A DNA stretch of 64,000 nucleotides. Origin: Pycnopodia helianthoides. Its lineage: Eukaryota > Echinodermata > Asteroidea > Forcipulatida > Asteriidae. The stretch lies in NCBI GenBank assembly GCA_032158295.1, contig CM063258.1, positions 9,752,583-9,816,582 of the forward strand. The letters are read 5' to 3'. A model generated the notes under the pieces. It worked only from the letters and a program-made list of their open reading frames with translations. It was not told where the DNA came from and did not search any database. Position numbers and translations under genes: made by a program. Shown piece after piece: positions 1 through 11,337 of this stretch (positions are counted from its first letter, which is position 1; each line of letters begins with the position of its first letter).

Positions 1-88
1 GAATCCGAACATGTGGATAACAACTTACTCAGAGTTCCCCAGATTCTTTTTGTATGGTAGTTTGAGCAAAATGCTCAATCCAACTTAC

Positions 89-1857
89 CCTAGGATCTGA
101 GATGTCAAATACACGGCAAGTTAACCTGAAGTCAACCGTTAAGGATGAGAAACGGTTTCGGCGAGAAAATTTACTCCAGGGATTTAAGTTTTTAGATGAC
201 CAACCGAGAGGATAGAGGTGGTGAGGTGATTCAAATTTGGAGTGAGAAATCTTCTTGGGTTCATGATGTGTCACTTTGGTCTCAAACATTACCAATAAGC
301 TTGTCCTCTCACTAGTAAACCACTTTTAAAGTTATTGATAAAATAGGGAGACTGCCAACATAAGGCTAAATAGCTCAGTTGGTAGAGCTCACGCATGTTA
401 ACCTTGAGGTTGCAGGTTCAAATCCTGTCAACTTTCCTTCCAACATTTGTATAATAGCATGGGGCAATAATAATTGAATTCAAAGCCATACATGCAACTG
501 CGAGGGCAGTGCAAACACGTACATGTGTGGCTTTCGGAAGCAGAGGACCACTTGGACTGGCGTCTAGCCAATCGGACCACTGTAATAAAGGGAGACATCT
601 GGATCAGCCTGGTACCCCTCAGTTCCCTCACAGGCATTGTGTGACGGATGGAGAAACAACTTATTTTAAAAGGATACTTTCTAGCAGTAGTGCAAATTTG
701 TAGAATCGTCCAGTCCCTGGCGTCTTCCCCTTCTTCATCCTTCAAGTTCAGAAGTAGTTGCCGTTTCCTCAGCAGTTTGTTAACAGCAAAAGAACCTGCC
801 TCAGTTTGGGTTGGGCATTCTTCATGGCATTGGGCGGGGCCATGGCGAACACGCCCATCACGCCCAGACCTCCGGGTAGCATTCTTGTTACCTACATACA
901 GAGAGGGAGAAGGATCATCATAACAGAATCATTCCTTGTCTTGTGAGGAAAAAAATAATAATTGTAAACTTCCATGACCAACAGCAGTATAGTGCATTGG
1001 ACTGAAAGACTGCATGCCCAGAACACAGCCCTATTTATTACTAATAATACCAAAGCAACAAACAGCCTTGCGAATAAAAGTAAAACAAGATTTTTATTAG
1101 CAAAAAATGACAGAATTTTAGTCAGGAATGTACTTGATCTAGCGCTTCATTTGCTGAGGCTCAAAATGCAGACTGAGAAAACTTATGGGGGGGTTCAACC
1201 CCTCTTGTCCCCCCCCCCATTGAATGATTAAATGTAAATCAAGCCCTGCCATATAAAGTATACTCTCCTTGAGATACAAGCTTTCACTTACCTGTCTAGC
1301 ATGCTCGGCAATCCAATATTCACTAACGCCCTCTAGAGTTGAAGGTTTGTCAGTTGCCTCGTCTTCACTTTCTTCCTTGGGGCTTGGGACGAGGCATACA
1401 GCAAAGTCTTTTTGATTTGTACACTGTGTAGTCAACGAAAAATCACCATGATTGTAATCTAATCCCTGTGATTAATATTACTTTTATTAGCGTTTTAAAA
1501 TTTCATCTACTTCCTTGTGAAAGCGTCAAACGTGCCATGACATGTATGATCAGCCGGCTTAATAATAAATAGCGTTTTAGTCACATGATCCCCACTATCT
1601 TTAAATTAACTTAAAAACGTTTCTGATTAAAAATACATATCTACTAATGTGGTGCACAATTCACTATTCACTCACTGTACAATCATGGTAAATGAATGAT
1701 CATGATGATCGATTGACGATATGGCCACGAACTCCATGGCCACATGGCATTTATTACTCACTTGTCCAACAATAAGACCAATCAGCCATTGATGTTCTCC
1801 ATAAAGTGAGCTGATGTACTCCTGAAGACAATCTTCCGCAAATATAGTTTTGCCCAT
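89..1857 (-). CDS. ODR4: ODR4 homologue (GPCR-trafficking membrane protein), 5' part only
   Basis: ODR4 family proteins sit on intracellular membranes and help deliver some G-protein-coupled receptors to cilia. Four coding exons are readable on the minus strand: 1857-1762 (32 codons from ATG at 1857), 1423-1292 (44 codons), 891-678 and 125-89, each with GT/AG borders and compatible phases. The first exon begins MGKTIFAEDC and ends LIGLIVGQ, followed by CTNQKDFAV, an acidic proline-rich stretch, then SEYWIAEHARQ, VTRMLPGGLGVMGVFAMA and, in exon 4, LTCRVFDISDPR. These match the N-terminal order of vertebrate ODR4 as I know it. In exon 3 the frame changes near 788-791: the text before it reads through LRQ and the text after as FAVNKLLRKR, as if one T were missing from a T run. 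The remaining exons, including the C-terminal membrane anchor, lie beyond the left edge. The call rests on recalled family similarity and on splice consistency. Confidence 0.82.
364..438 (+). repeat. tRNA-like SINE head in ODR4 intron 3
   Basis: The segment has an A-box-like TAGCTCAGTTGG, a possible anticodon loop with GTT (Asn-like), and a B box GGTTCAAATCC with a paired T arm. The acceptor arms do not pair and the anticodon stem is weak, so it is not a working tRNA gene. It is most simply a tRNA-derived SINE head or a tRNA relic. Confidence 0.5.
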
Positions 1858-2463
1858 GATGTTCTAACTTTATGCAAAATACTGAGTTGACATATCCATA
1901 CGGCGGCCGATGATAAACACACAAACTCACGTGTACCACGTCTGTAGTCACAGTCAACTCGTTCCACTGGTACCCATCCATTCAGCGTTTAACTACGAGA
2001 ATTTCTTCAACTACCACCAGCAATCAATCAAAGTGAGAGGGTACCCAAACGAAAATGAATTGCTTTGCAGGTTGACTACTGAAGAGTTCCAGACTAAAAA
2101 CTTTGGTCTGGGATCTGTCTCTTAAATTGCTAACAATTTTATTATAGTTATAATATCAGTTCGCGGTGTTTAGTCTGGGGTCGGTGTACTTCAGTGTCAT
2201 CTGAAGACGAAACATGACGACAACAATCTGAGGAGAGTTGCTCCATGGTTTAAAAATCTTTAAAAAATAAACACTAAGAAAGAAGGAGTGAGTTGGAAAT
2301 TGGGAGGCTAGATTTTTCATGTTCCGTGGTGAGTTTATGATAAAGTACGATGAGTGCCTTGCAAATGAACAAGTGTTTTCTCAGAGTAAAATTTTGTATC
2401 GATCACACCATCATCGGTGCATCAGCATCATGATGATCAGTCACTAACTTGTTGTGGTTGCAC

Positions 2464-3141
2464 CATAGAGCTATATATATTGACTAGAGCGCTAACACCC
2501 CGTTATACACGCACTATAGGTTTTGAAGCCGTGTGGGCGCATCCATGTTTATGTACAAACCAATACAAAAGCTTGAAATTTTGTACGGCAATTGTACGGC
2601 TATTTGCATGATAAAGTGTTTGTTCTTTTCTATGCGTCATCGAACCAAATATGCAGCAAATGTGAACGCACAATCTGCTAATGAGCGTACAAACTGCGAG
2701 CGTCATGTGCGTCATGTTTAACATGTGCGTTTGCGCGTATACGCTTTTTTTTTTAGTTCGTCATTCTTGCCGGCATATTGTGTATCCTTGAAGCAGATTT
2801 CGTTTTTTCCCCTTGACATCTTGAAGCATTGAATCCTCCCAAACAAGGCTTTAGTTCGACTCAGCATTTTTCCTAAGACGTAAGTAACAACATCAGAGAA
2901 TCACCTACATATTTTTTTAAGACATCACTAAAATCACCTGTTTACAAGAGCAATGATCGTTAGATTAAATATGGCGCGTACGTAAGCGCGCACGCGAAAT
3001 TGCAAAATTTTCGCGGCCATGTGTGCTCTCTTAAAATTAAAATCGTTCCGTAGTCACGCAACACATCAAACATGTCTGCGCCCAGGGTGGCTTCTAAACT
3101 CAGAGCAAGTTAGCGCTCTAGTCAATATATATAGCTCTATG
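2464..3141. mobile_element. Non-autonomous hAT-like transposon with perfect 8-bp TSD
   Basis: The two ends (2464-2496 and 3109-3141) are perfect 33-bp inverted repeats beginning CATAGAGCTATATATATTGA. They are flanked by identical 8-bp direct repeats GGTTGCAC at 2456-2463 and 3142-3149. An 8-bp target duplication is the hallmark of the hAT superfamily. The interior is about 610 bp, has CpG-rich blocks (around 2960-3020) and no transposase reading frame, so the element would depend on an autonomous relative. The intact ends and duplication suggest a fairly recent insertion. Confidence 0.85.
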
Positions 3142-3750
3142 GGTTGCACCTTATTTATTATTTTTTAAACAGTAGAGGGCGCCATTCTTCCGCCTGGTCG
3201 AAATGCAATGATGTGGTGTTGGAAGGAAAAGGGAACACTGTTCTGAGTGTAGTGTTAGTGTTTGCAGTTGCACCCTTTTCTTTCCCACAGTGCCTTCCTT
3301 CGACAATTGTGCAAAATCAACCAGGCGGTTTGCGATAAACTTTGTGTTGTGGTCGACAGTTTGTGATGATAAACCTTATGGTCGACCGTCGGATGGGTTC
3401 CCTTATGTTTGCATATCCTCGTGTTCCCATTACGTGCATTAATGTAAGCCTTGAAATTGATTAACAGTAACAAAACCAAGAATAACTTTATTTAATTTTA
3501 AGCTTTATTTTATTCGTCAGATGTCAAATCCAACCTGAAATCAGGTTCTCACAATGCATCACAACATAGGTGTAACTGTATCGCGTCGTTGCATGCGTTG
3601 CAACACATTGCATTGCTATGTGAAATCGGGCCCAGCACATACATTAATTTCATTTTTGTAGTCACTTGCACTTGTTCACTGGGCTTGGAATTGTTTCGGC
3701 TCCCTCACCCCATGCTTCCTTCCCAACCCAGCTAAATTTGATAACATTTT

Positions 3751-3908
3751 CAGGCCTGGAATTTCATCTTTGAAAGGGCAAGGCCATTTTCATTTTGCAG
3801 AGGGCACTTCCATTGGAAAATCTTAAAGTCTATGGGCAACTTTTGAAGGGGCACCAAGGCCAAGAGCAGGGCAACGGAGGCCATGGCCTCTGTGTAATTC
3901 CAGGCCTG
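3751..3908. mobile_element. MITE of the CAGGCCTGGAATT family
   Basis: A 158-bp unit starts CAGGCCTGGAATTTC and ends AATTCCAGGCCTG, so the ends are inverted repeats of about 13 bp. It has no coding capacity. Related copies in either orientation are seen at 19359-19520, 53848-54003 and 54347-54742 (internally expanded). Partial ones lie near 17946-18080, 22160-22240 and 35650-35740. Confidence 0.75.
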
Positions 3909-4068
3909 CATTTTTGAAGTGGAAATACACATTCTTTCAAGGTGCACATTCATTAGGTCATATGGACAATTTCTTGCAGGACTGGTTCTAGTAATAGTAT
4001 GGACTTGGTAACCATTAAAGCATTCAGATGGAAGCTGATAAAACAATTATTTATTTGTTTGTATTTTT

Positions 4069-4454
4069 TTAAAGACACTGGACACTATTGGTAATTGTCA
4101 AAGACCAGTCTTCTCACTTGGTGTATCTCAACATATGGATAAAATAACAAACCTGTAAAAACTTGAGCTCAATTGGTCGTCGAAGTTGCGAGATAACTAT
4201 GAAAGAAAAAACACCCTTGTCACACAAAGTTGTGTGCTTTCAGATGGTTGATTTCGAGACCTCAAATTATAATTCTGAGGTCTCGAAATCAAATTCGTGG
4301 AAAATTACTTCTTTCTCAAAAACTATGTCACTTCAGAGGGAGCCGTTTCTCACAATGTTTTATACTGTCAACCTTTCCCCATTACTCGTTACCAAGTAAG
4401 GTTTTATGCTAATAATTATTTTGAGTGATTACCAATAGTGTCCACTGCCTTTAA
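4069..4454. mobile_element. TTAA-flanked MITE, family A
   Basis: The 386-bp element is bounded by TTAA at both ends. The inverted termini read AAGACACTGGACACTATTGG on the left and the reverse complement of AGTGTCCACTGCCTTTAA on the right. It has an internal palindrome around GAGGTCTCGAAATC. The same element recurs at 24794-25138 and 60525-60912, and an end fragment at about 55569-55587. TTAA targets are typical of piggyBac-like elements; the superfamily is an inference. Confidence 0.78.
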
Positions 4455-4653
4455 ACTATCAATTTTGTACTCGTCAAATCTACAAATAATCACACTGTTT
4501 TCAAGTTCTCTAAAGAACAAAAATCTACACAGCAAAGTAGATAATTATACACATGGTGTTACGGCAAACCAAAGATACATTGATACCTCACCATGCAATG
4601 CCTCAAAAACCATATGTTTTCAATGTACTTTTTAAATTTGTTTTGTTTTAGAT

Positions 4654-4717
4654 ATGCGAATGGTATAGCAACCATTGGATGAATGTACTTGTATGTCCGG
4701 CTGCAGCGGTACGTTAG
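4654..4717 (+). promoter_or_regulatory. Two short upstream ORFs in the ZDHHC12 leader
   Basis: The start-codon exon appears to begin at 4652 after TTTTGTTTTAG. It holds ATGCGAATGGTATAG (4654-4668, 4 codons), then a 12-codon uORF at 4679-4717 that ends four bases before the chosen ATG at 4722. A third ATG at 4683 is in frame with the protein. Such a layout usually lowers translation or imposes reinitiation; this is inferred from position only. Confidence 0.5.
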
Positions 4718-4721
4718 AGCC

Positions 4722-6918
4722 ATGGCCAAGAAGCTGTTTTGGAAGGTGACGAGTGGAATGTTTGTGCGGTCGTTCCACATAATGCTCACTGTAGGAATAT
4801 TGTGTGTTCTCGTCTTCAAAGATACAGGTTAGTAGACTGCCTCCTTTATGGCTGCAACTGCCGGTTGTTTCCCCTTGATTTTGGCAGCTAACCCTTCTCC
4901 TCTTAAGTAACATTTTCCAGTGAGTTGACCATCAATTTGAAACCATTATTTAGTGTAATTATGTGTAACTGGAGCACAGAGCACAATAACACTAGGCCCT
5001 CAACCTTTGTTACAGTGGCATAACCAGTAGTTAGCTTGGGGGTGGGGGGAGGTAGCCCCTAGCTCAGAATCCTCCCCCCCCCCATCCCCTCAAATGAGAT
5101 CCAAAAAAATGCACTAATTAATTGTTCTATACTCAAGAAGCCCCGTTATTGTGTTTAATGCGCTTACTGAGATAACACATAAATATATATGAATTCATAA
5201 GCAAAGTTCAATGTCTCATTTCAATTTTAGCAATTTCATATTTCATAATATTTTTAAAAGCACCTTTCATTTTCATGGATGTCAACAAAAATTGTTTTTC
5301 CATTGGAAAATAAATTGTTTGTTTTTATTTTCTAGCCTTGAGAGAAGCAATTCTTCAGAGAAATATACCTTACCTTCTAGCCTTTGCAACCCTCCTCACG
5401 ATATCCGGTGGCCTGTACCTCCAAGCAAGCCTTATGGACCCAGGCTATGTACCTGTAGATCAAGCAAAGGTACAGGGACAATGCTGATGCAGTCTAAATA
5501 ATGTTTGTAGAAGCTTTTTGGAACAAAAAGGATTTGTGCGAGTCTACTTCAATGGCTCTCTGACAAGCTCTAACGACGGTAACCAAAGCTTTAATTTCTT
5601 TTTGACTAGAAACAAGAGTGGGATGTAGACAGTAGTACCGATGACGATGAAGACGGAAGTCATGATCAAGAGGAAGTGGGAGATCCTAAAAATGAAGAGA
5701 CGGTTCAGATGTTGTCATCGCCACGGAGACGGAATGCTGTTAAACTCAGAAAATGCGACTTTTGTGAAGTGAAGGTAACAGTTTAGATAACGTCATTCAA
5801 ATTTGTCTCCCTCCCCAAAAATGTTTGAACTAGATGTTAATTATGTGTTAATTGTGCCACAATACCTTGTAAACCCTTAACAAGGTGTTAAATAAATGGG
5901 TCTCATAATTAAAAAAATTCAGAAACCTGTCTGGAAGTGAATAATGATAGCCGCTTTGAGACGCCCGTAGATAAAGCACTATGTAAAAAGTGGTTATTAT
6001 TAATCAGTTCCATTGTTATGTTTACTTTAGCAACCAATACGGTCCAAACATTGTGAAGATTGCAGTCGCTGTGTCAGGAAATTTGACCACCACTGTCCTT
6101 GGCTTGAAAACTGTGTAGGGGAGAGCAACCATCGGTTCTTCTGGCTGTTTCTGCTCACTGAGGCCACGCTGACGTTGTGGACATTTCAGATTACATGGTA
6201 CATGTTTTTTCCTATATATATTTTTTCTTCTTTTTCACAAACCTCCTTATCTTGATAACATTTTCCAGTGAGTTGACCAACCGTTTTGAACCTTTCAACT
6301 GCATGGGTTGCAGATTGAAGCACAAGTGTATACAGAAATAACTGTGCACGTGTGTCTACTGTGTAGCATTCACCATTCTAACAAACACAGTGGATGATAT
6401 TGAATGGTCAGACAGTAGGCGGGTTAAACAATTAAATTAAAACAAACTAAATCAACAAAGATGATTGGATCAGAATGGATGAATACTAGCCAATGATCAA
6501 CTTAATCTGAATTAGCATAATTTAATATTCATTTAGACGTAAACAGACGGATGTGATGTAACTAGCCTGTTGATTTCTACCCCCCAGGGGCGCCTTCCGA
6601 TGGAAAATCACACTGTATGATTGGCTCCAGGCCAACGCACTTTTCTTCGTTTGCATTGTCATCATTGTCCTGGCGGGAACAGCGCTGGTTGGTCTACTCT
6701 GTTGCCATAGCTACATGATGATAACCAATCAGACCACGTGGGAGTTCATGTCACACAATCGTATCACGTACCTGCGAGATCTTGACGAGTCGGTGAATCC
6801 GTTCGACGAGGGCTACCTCAGAAATTGCGTCAAGTTTTTCTTTTACTGTCCGTACCGAAGGTGGGAACAGTTGGTCCAGAAGAAATGCGAATGCGTGCAC
6901 CCATCGAACTCTGTGTAG
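4722..6918 (+). CDS. ZDHHC12: ZDHHC12-type palmitoyltransferase
   Basis: DHHC enzymes transfer palmitate from palmitoyl-CoA to cysteines of target proteins at Golgi or ER membranes. Exons are 4722-4827, 5336-5469, 5610-5774, 6031-6197 and 6588-6918, all with GT/AG junctions and continuous phase, giving 300 residues. Hydrophobic segments occur near residues 15-32, 45-65, 150-170 and 190-215. The cysteine-rich domain begins [15 protein letters not shown] and carries the catalytic DHHC in [21 protein letters not shown] follows the second membrane segment, and [15 protein letters not shown] is the TTxE-type motif after the last one. Order and length agree with vertebrate ZDHHC12 (about 267 residues); the extra length is an acidic insert before the CRD (residues about 83-125). 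ATG 4722 was preferred over in-frame ATG 4683 because the N-terminus then aligns with the family. Short upstream ORFs precede it. Confidence 0.93.
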
Positions 6919-9239
6919 ACTTGAGGGAGAGACTAACTGATGAAGTCTAAACACAATTTTCTATTAACTATTTGCTTTGTGTTCGTCCTCTAGTTTTATT
7001 TGACAAGTGAATTTACGATCTGATGCACTATTGGTGTCGTACATTTGTGATACCCATAGCCAAAATATGGCAATTTTCGGAAAAAGTGAAGACAACTGAA
7101 ACGATATCAATTGTGATGTTATCTCTCAAACATTTTATATGTTGAGAAATACTCACCTTTTAGGCCCTAATTAGTTTTTTTTTTGAAAGGTCTTATTTTC
7201 CCCTAATTGATGAGCAGATAAAGCCAGTGTTGACTTTTGGCATGGAGTGTCACATTTATTCACATACTCTAGCTTTCAAATACACACCATGCAGCCAACC
7301 TCAAAAAATTTAATCAACTGAGGTTGTCAAGTTTATAAAATCACAACTAGTTGTGTTTTGATGGGATTTTGTGCACCTGCATAGTCATGCTTAATTTTCA
7401 ATTGATATTGAAATAAGTAGCAATGAACGATTTTCTCCCACTATGTTCTGGAAGCTGCCTTGGATTCTGAGGGGCCAGGTGTTTTCCAAACCTAGGCTCC
7501 GGCTTAGGCTCCACCTTCAATTTAGGAGCAGTGAACATATTTGCACAGTGCTTTAACATCAAATGAAGCCTGGAGCTGGAGCCGGAGCCTAGTTTGGAAA
7601 AAGCCCATAGGTTGAAGTTCTACAATTTCAGAGAATGTACCAATATGTTGTGTTTACCCAGAGTTTGCCTCCCCCTTGAGATGCGTGTTTGTGAGGAGCT
7701 AAATTATAAACAACAAATATCAGTCATGATGCTTTAAAAGTTCTACATATTATTTGTAAAAAAAACATTGACTATCAATGAACATACGAATGTATTCTGC
7801 CTTCAAAATTTTAACCTAATATACTTGGTAGGAATTCTTTTCAACGATACTTCATTGAAAGGCAATATTAAGGGATATGAAACATTTTAACTGTATATTG
7901 AGGAAGAGCAAAATTATGGCATTGTCCATCCCTACTTAATTAAAGAGTCAGGAATCTGTATTTGAATATAACCTTATGATAAATAATGTATATTTCATGT
8001 AATGTATTAATGTTGCAATAAGTTTGTGTTCCTGGAAGACAGTATTGAGGGGGTAAAACTGTCGTTGCTTGCAACTTAAAAAGGATTTCAAGAAAACTTA
8101 TCACAGTGCAGCCATATTTTTGTCATTCAAATCCATATTATCCAAACTGAGGCTGAGAGGTGTATAGTCTGGTCTCCCTTTATACAATGGAAACCTGAGG
8201 TCAAACAATGAACACTTGTTTGTGCCATACACAACTCTCAGCTGATAATAGTCTAGACTGGTACGCTGTCCTTATCCACAAGGATAAGGACAGGCACCGG
8301 TCTATTAGTCAAAGAGATGGTCACTGCTACTGGTCCCCTGTCCAACTGGTCCCCCTATCTGCAAGACTGCAATGGGATGCGATGTCAAAGGTGCATTTGT
8401 CAGGATTTCTTCAAACGCTCAAAGCCGGTCTCTGGCGTAAAACACAAGCCTCGAAGTGTGACGCCAGATGTTCGGGCTAATAATAGTCATCCTTTTTACC
8501 TCAGCGAGGGCGCTGTTTGAGCTTGTGACCTTATATGCAAGGGTCGTATCAATAGTAAGGGTTTGTCTGTACATTTTTGTTGGATCACATTATTTAAATA
8601 CTTTACATAAAATTGTGCAAATTTAAATACCAAAGTTATCCTACCTGAAATGAAAAATTTATGAACAGTGAAAGTATTTTTGAAATTCAGAGCAGACTCA
8701 CAGCAACCCGAACATTGGAACAAATGTTTGCTTTTCAAAATGTTTGAATAATTGCTCCATTGTTCAGTCAAAATTTTGTTGGGTCTTGTTAACATTAAGT
8801 AATAACCCACAAGGGAAACTGATTGGTACATTTTTGAAATAACTTGGGGTTGAACAAAGAAAAAAAAAGAGCAGGATTTGAAACATTTGATCAACCTGAG
8901 TTCCTTGGCTGCCCCCACTTTCCCTCAAGTTTGATTGATATTAATAAGTGCATATTGTAAATATATTTATAAGCTTCCAGTAAACATATTTAATCTTTTT
9001 ACAATGGAATCATTGTCATAACTAAGCCAAATTTGATGATTATGTGTAATTATTGTGAATAAATCATCATTATTAAAATGATCGCAGTGTCTTAAAATTG
9101 TGTTGGTTTTGGGGGAGGGTGTTTTTTTTTCAGAGCATGGAGGTAGAAATAGCATACTATTTGGGTCTAGTTTTGGTCTTGTTTTGTTTTCCCCTTTCCC
9201 TTAAAAATATTAATCATTTATTTCTAAAAACTCATGATG
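6919..9239 (+). other. ZDHHC12 3' UTR and spacer
   Basis: No protein-coding exon is visible. The AT-rich sequence after the stop is probably a long 3' UTR; one AATAAA is at about 9057, and the true poly(A) site is not determinable. A dispersed repeat occupies about 8166-8545, related to copies near 12362-12870 and 58350-58500. Confidence 0.45.
8166..8545 (+). repeat. Dispersed repeat, GAGGGCGCTGTTTGAGC family
   Basis: The segment includes TTATCCACAAGGATAAGGACAG and GAGGGCGCTGTTTGAGCTTG followed by a tract resembling TGCAAGGG. A second copy at about 12362-12870 has the same order, with GAGGGCGCCGTTTGAGC and TTATGCAAGGG. A shorter one lies at about 58350-58500, and the start alone appears in PRPF4 intron 12 (30885-30950), where it runs into an 18-bp minisatellite. 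Class unknown. Confidence 0.6.
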
Positions 9240-9587
9240 GCGCCCTCATGAAATTGTTCACTCATTGTTTTGCCCGTGACCGGCCGGCCTTTCTAGGTTG
9301 TTCGCTCGTCCCGGGGCCTCATTGTCTTTCACATGGATGAGACCTTTGGGGTCGAGCGAACTGCACCTAGTAGAGGGTGTATTGGTTGAGAAGGGAAAGT
9401 CCCACATTACACAACTCACCACACCTCGCTGACACACCCACCACGAGGGCTGGACAGACACTGGTGCCTGGTGGTCGAGGGGAAGCTCGGAGCACTCTTC
9501 TTCCCTTGCAAGTTGCAGTGCGGCTTTAAACACACGGTTTGACGACTGTTGGATACTTTGGTTCTAACTTCTATTCCAAATACAAGG
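9240..9587 (+). promoter_or_regulatory. Candidate promoter and noncoding first exon of the crotonase locus
   Basis: This stretch is much richer in G, C and CpG than its surroundings and ends with TACAAG followed by GTACAG, a plausible splice donor at 9588. The next plus-strand acceptor just before an ATG is the TTTTTTTTAG at 10276. A noncoding leader exon is therefore plausible. No TATA box or initiator was identified. Confidence 0.35.
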
Positions 9588-9954
9588 TACAGTAAAGGTT
9601 GTTTGACTTCTTGAGGGGAAGGTTTGCAAAAAATATGACTTTGACCCTTAAGAACGTTTTAAACAATAATTGTGATTGTGAATTGGTGGAAAGTAAATTG
9701 TGTACTGCAACTTCGTGCTAGCACTTAGCAGCATTAGCCGCACGCACTGGTGTGGCAAGTCAAGGACAGGTGAATCCTTGTGATCAAGGATTCACCACCA
9801 TCATGCCATGGCCACACAAAGTGGGGATGTACAGTTGCTAGCACCAGCAGTTACGTAGTTGTGTTCCCCTTACTTTTATCAGGCATCATACTCAGTCATA
9901 GACTCGGTCATAGAGCAAGGTCAAGGACACTCCAATGCATGCACTTGTTACTTG

Positions 9955-10062
9955 TCAGAGAACTAGACCCAACAACGCTTTTTAAAATTTTGAAAATAAC
10001 TATTATCTGACGTATGTACAAAATAATGTTTAAAAAGCGTTGTTAGGTCCAGTACTCTGACT
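9955..10062. repeat. Foldback repeat
   Basis: AACAACGCTTTTTAAA (about 9969-9984) is mirrored by TTTAAAAAGCGTTGTT (about 10029-10044). Pairing extends outward through AGACC/GGTCC to CAGAG/CTCTG with mismatches, giving a stem of about 28 bp. No gene is associated. Confidence 0.55.
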
Positions 10063-10276
10063 CTGAGTGCACTAGCTTCACCAGATGACATTGATAAGAG
10101 ACTTCAGCAGTCCGATGTTAAAAGAGAGCCATAACAATTAACAGCTCACCAAGGTGGGCTATGTATGGTTAGTCAGGCTCGCACTTAAGCCTGTATATAA
10201 GTTTAGGCCTGGTGTTCTGAGGATTTAATCAAACAAAACTTTTTTTGAATGAAGAGTTTTACCTGTTTTTTTTTAG

Positions 10277-11337
10277 ATGAAGAGATTTCTTCAAAGACTC
10301 TACCTGTCTCAAAAACACGCCAAGAGAACGCTGACATCATCTAATGAGACAGACAGTAAATTCAAGAGTATCTTGTACTCAAGACAAGACAGGGTTGCCA
10401 ACATCAAACTTAACAGGCCTCAAGCTCTTAATGGTAACATTTCACACACATCTCCTTCAGCCATCCACACCCTAGTCTTGGTTCCAAGACGCTCCAGCCG
10501 TGTGAGTCACAAACACATGAAGTCACAAAAACCTAAGCGCTATCGCCCACAAACCACTCACTGCCAGACAGCGCTATCATTCCTGTAACCGCTATCACGG
10601 TACGTGTTGGGTGAAAACATTAGCAGAAAACATTTAAGCCTTATTTTCTGCTTAAATAAGCAGCTCTATGAAATTGGGCCCTGGTCAGTGACTACTGAGT
10701 ACAGAGTTACAACCATCGCAAATAATGTGGTGAAAATGTTTGCACAAAAAGATAATTATATGAATTTTGTGTAAAAACTGTAGCTCTTGGTCATGTTCCT
10801 CAGACCTCCGGTCTGCAACCATCGGGAGGATGGAGGGTTACCATTATCGCAACTACTTTTTAAGAGCCTGGGGAAGGAAGGAAAAGTGACCAAAACAAAT
10901 TGCCCAAATATTTTTTTGTTTTTTTGTTTTTGTGTGTGTACTTTTGTCTCTTATTGAGTTAATTGTCGCTTGTCCTGTGAAATGAAAAACAACAACTAAA
11001 TGGGTTTAAATCTAATTTAAAACCATTCCTATTTAACCCCAGATGATTCTAATTGTGTAATGACATTTTGTCTTCATTAATATAGCAATTGACGAGCACC
11101 TTCCATCAGAGATTGAAGAAGCCGTTCGTCTTGCCAACAACGATGACAGGGTACGAGTGATTCTGTTGTCTGGCAGCGGGAAGGCCTTCTGTTCTGGTTA
11201 TGATCTTAAGAAGTTTGGTGACACCCTAAGGGGCTGAGCTTAATGGATCAGTCTGTCTGATTGGTCAATATCACAGGTGATTGAGCAGATGGGTTTGTCA
11301 GCAACACAGCGATTGGCTACATTGTTTGACGGAATGT
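10277..11337 (+). pseudogene. Truncated crotonase/enoyl-CoA hydratase-like gene
   Basis: Crotonase-fold enzymes hydrate or isomerise acyl-CoA thioesters. The first coding exon (10277-10433) starts MKRFLQRLYLSQK, a basic mitochondrial-type leader, and contains ILYSRQDRVANIKLNRPQALN. Exon 2 (from 11086, TATAG acceptor) gives AIDEHLPSEIEEAVRLANND, VRVILLSGSGKAFCSGYDLKKF, including the first oxyanion-hole block, then reaches TGA at 11235-11237. Only about 40 bp later, after a good CACAG acceptor (exon from 11277), a frame reads EQMGLSATQRLATLFDGMSRHTP, the conserved C-terminal block of the same family. The central exons with the second oxyanion glycine and the catalytic acid are absent. The locus is best read as an internally deleted copy. 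A short expressed isoform or an assembly collapse cannot be excluded. Confidence 0.72.

Larger units (their letters stand above)
1858..4651. other. Spacer between divergent ODR4 and ZDHHC12
   Basis: No coding exon was found. The spacer presumably holds the promoters of the two divergent genes, but no core promoter motif could be placed. It contains a 678-bp hAT-like element (2464-3141), a CAGGCCTGGAATT MITE (3751-3908) and a TTAA-flanked MITE (4069-4454). The rest looks like unique AT-rich sequence. Confidence 0.6.

Noticed and set aside
364..438. A functional tRNA-Asn gene
   Set aside because: A and B boxes are good but the acceptor stem does not pair and the anticodon stem is poor.
8496..8918. 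A 140-codon open frame on the minus strand
   Set aside because: AT-rich frame with homopolymer-encoded phenylalanine run, no family resemblance, overlapping a dispersed repeat.
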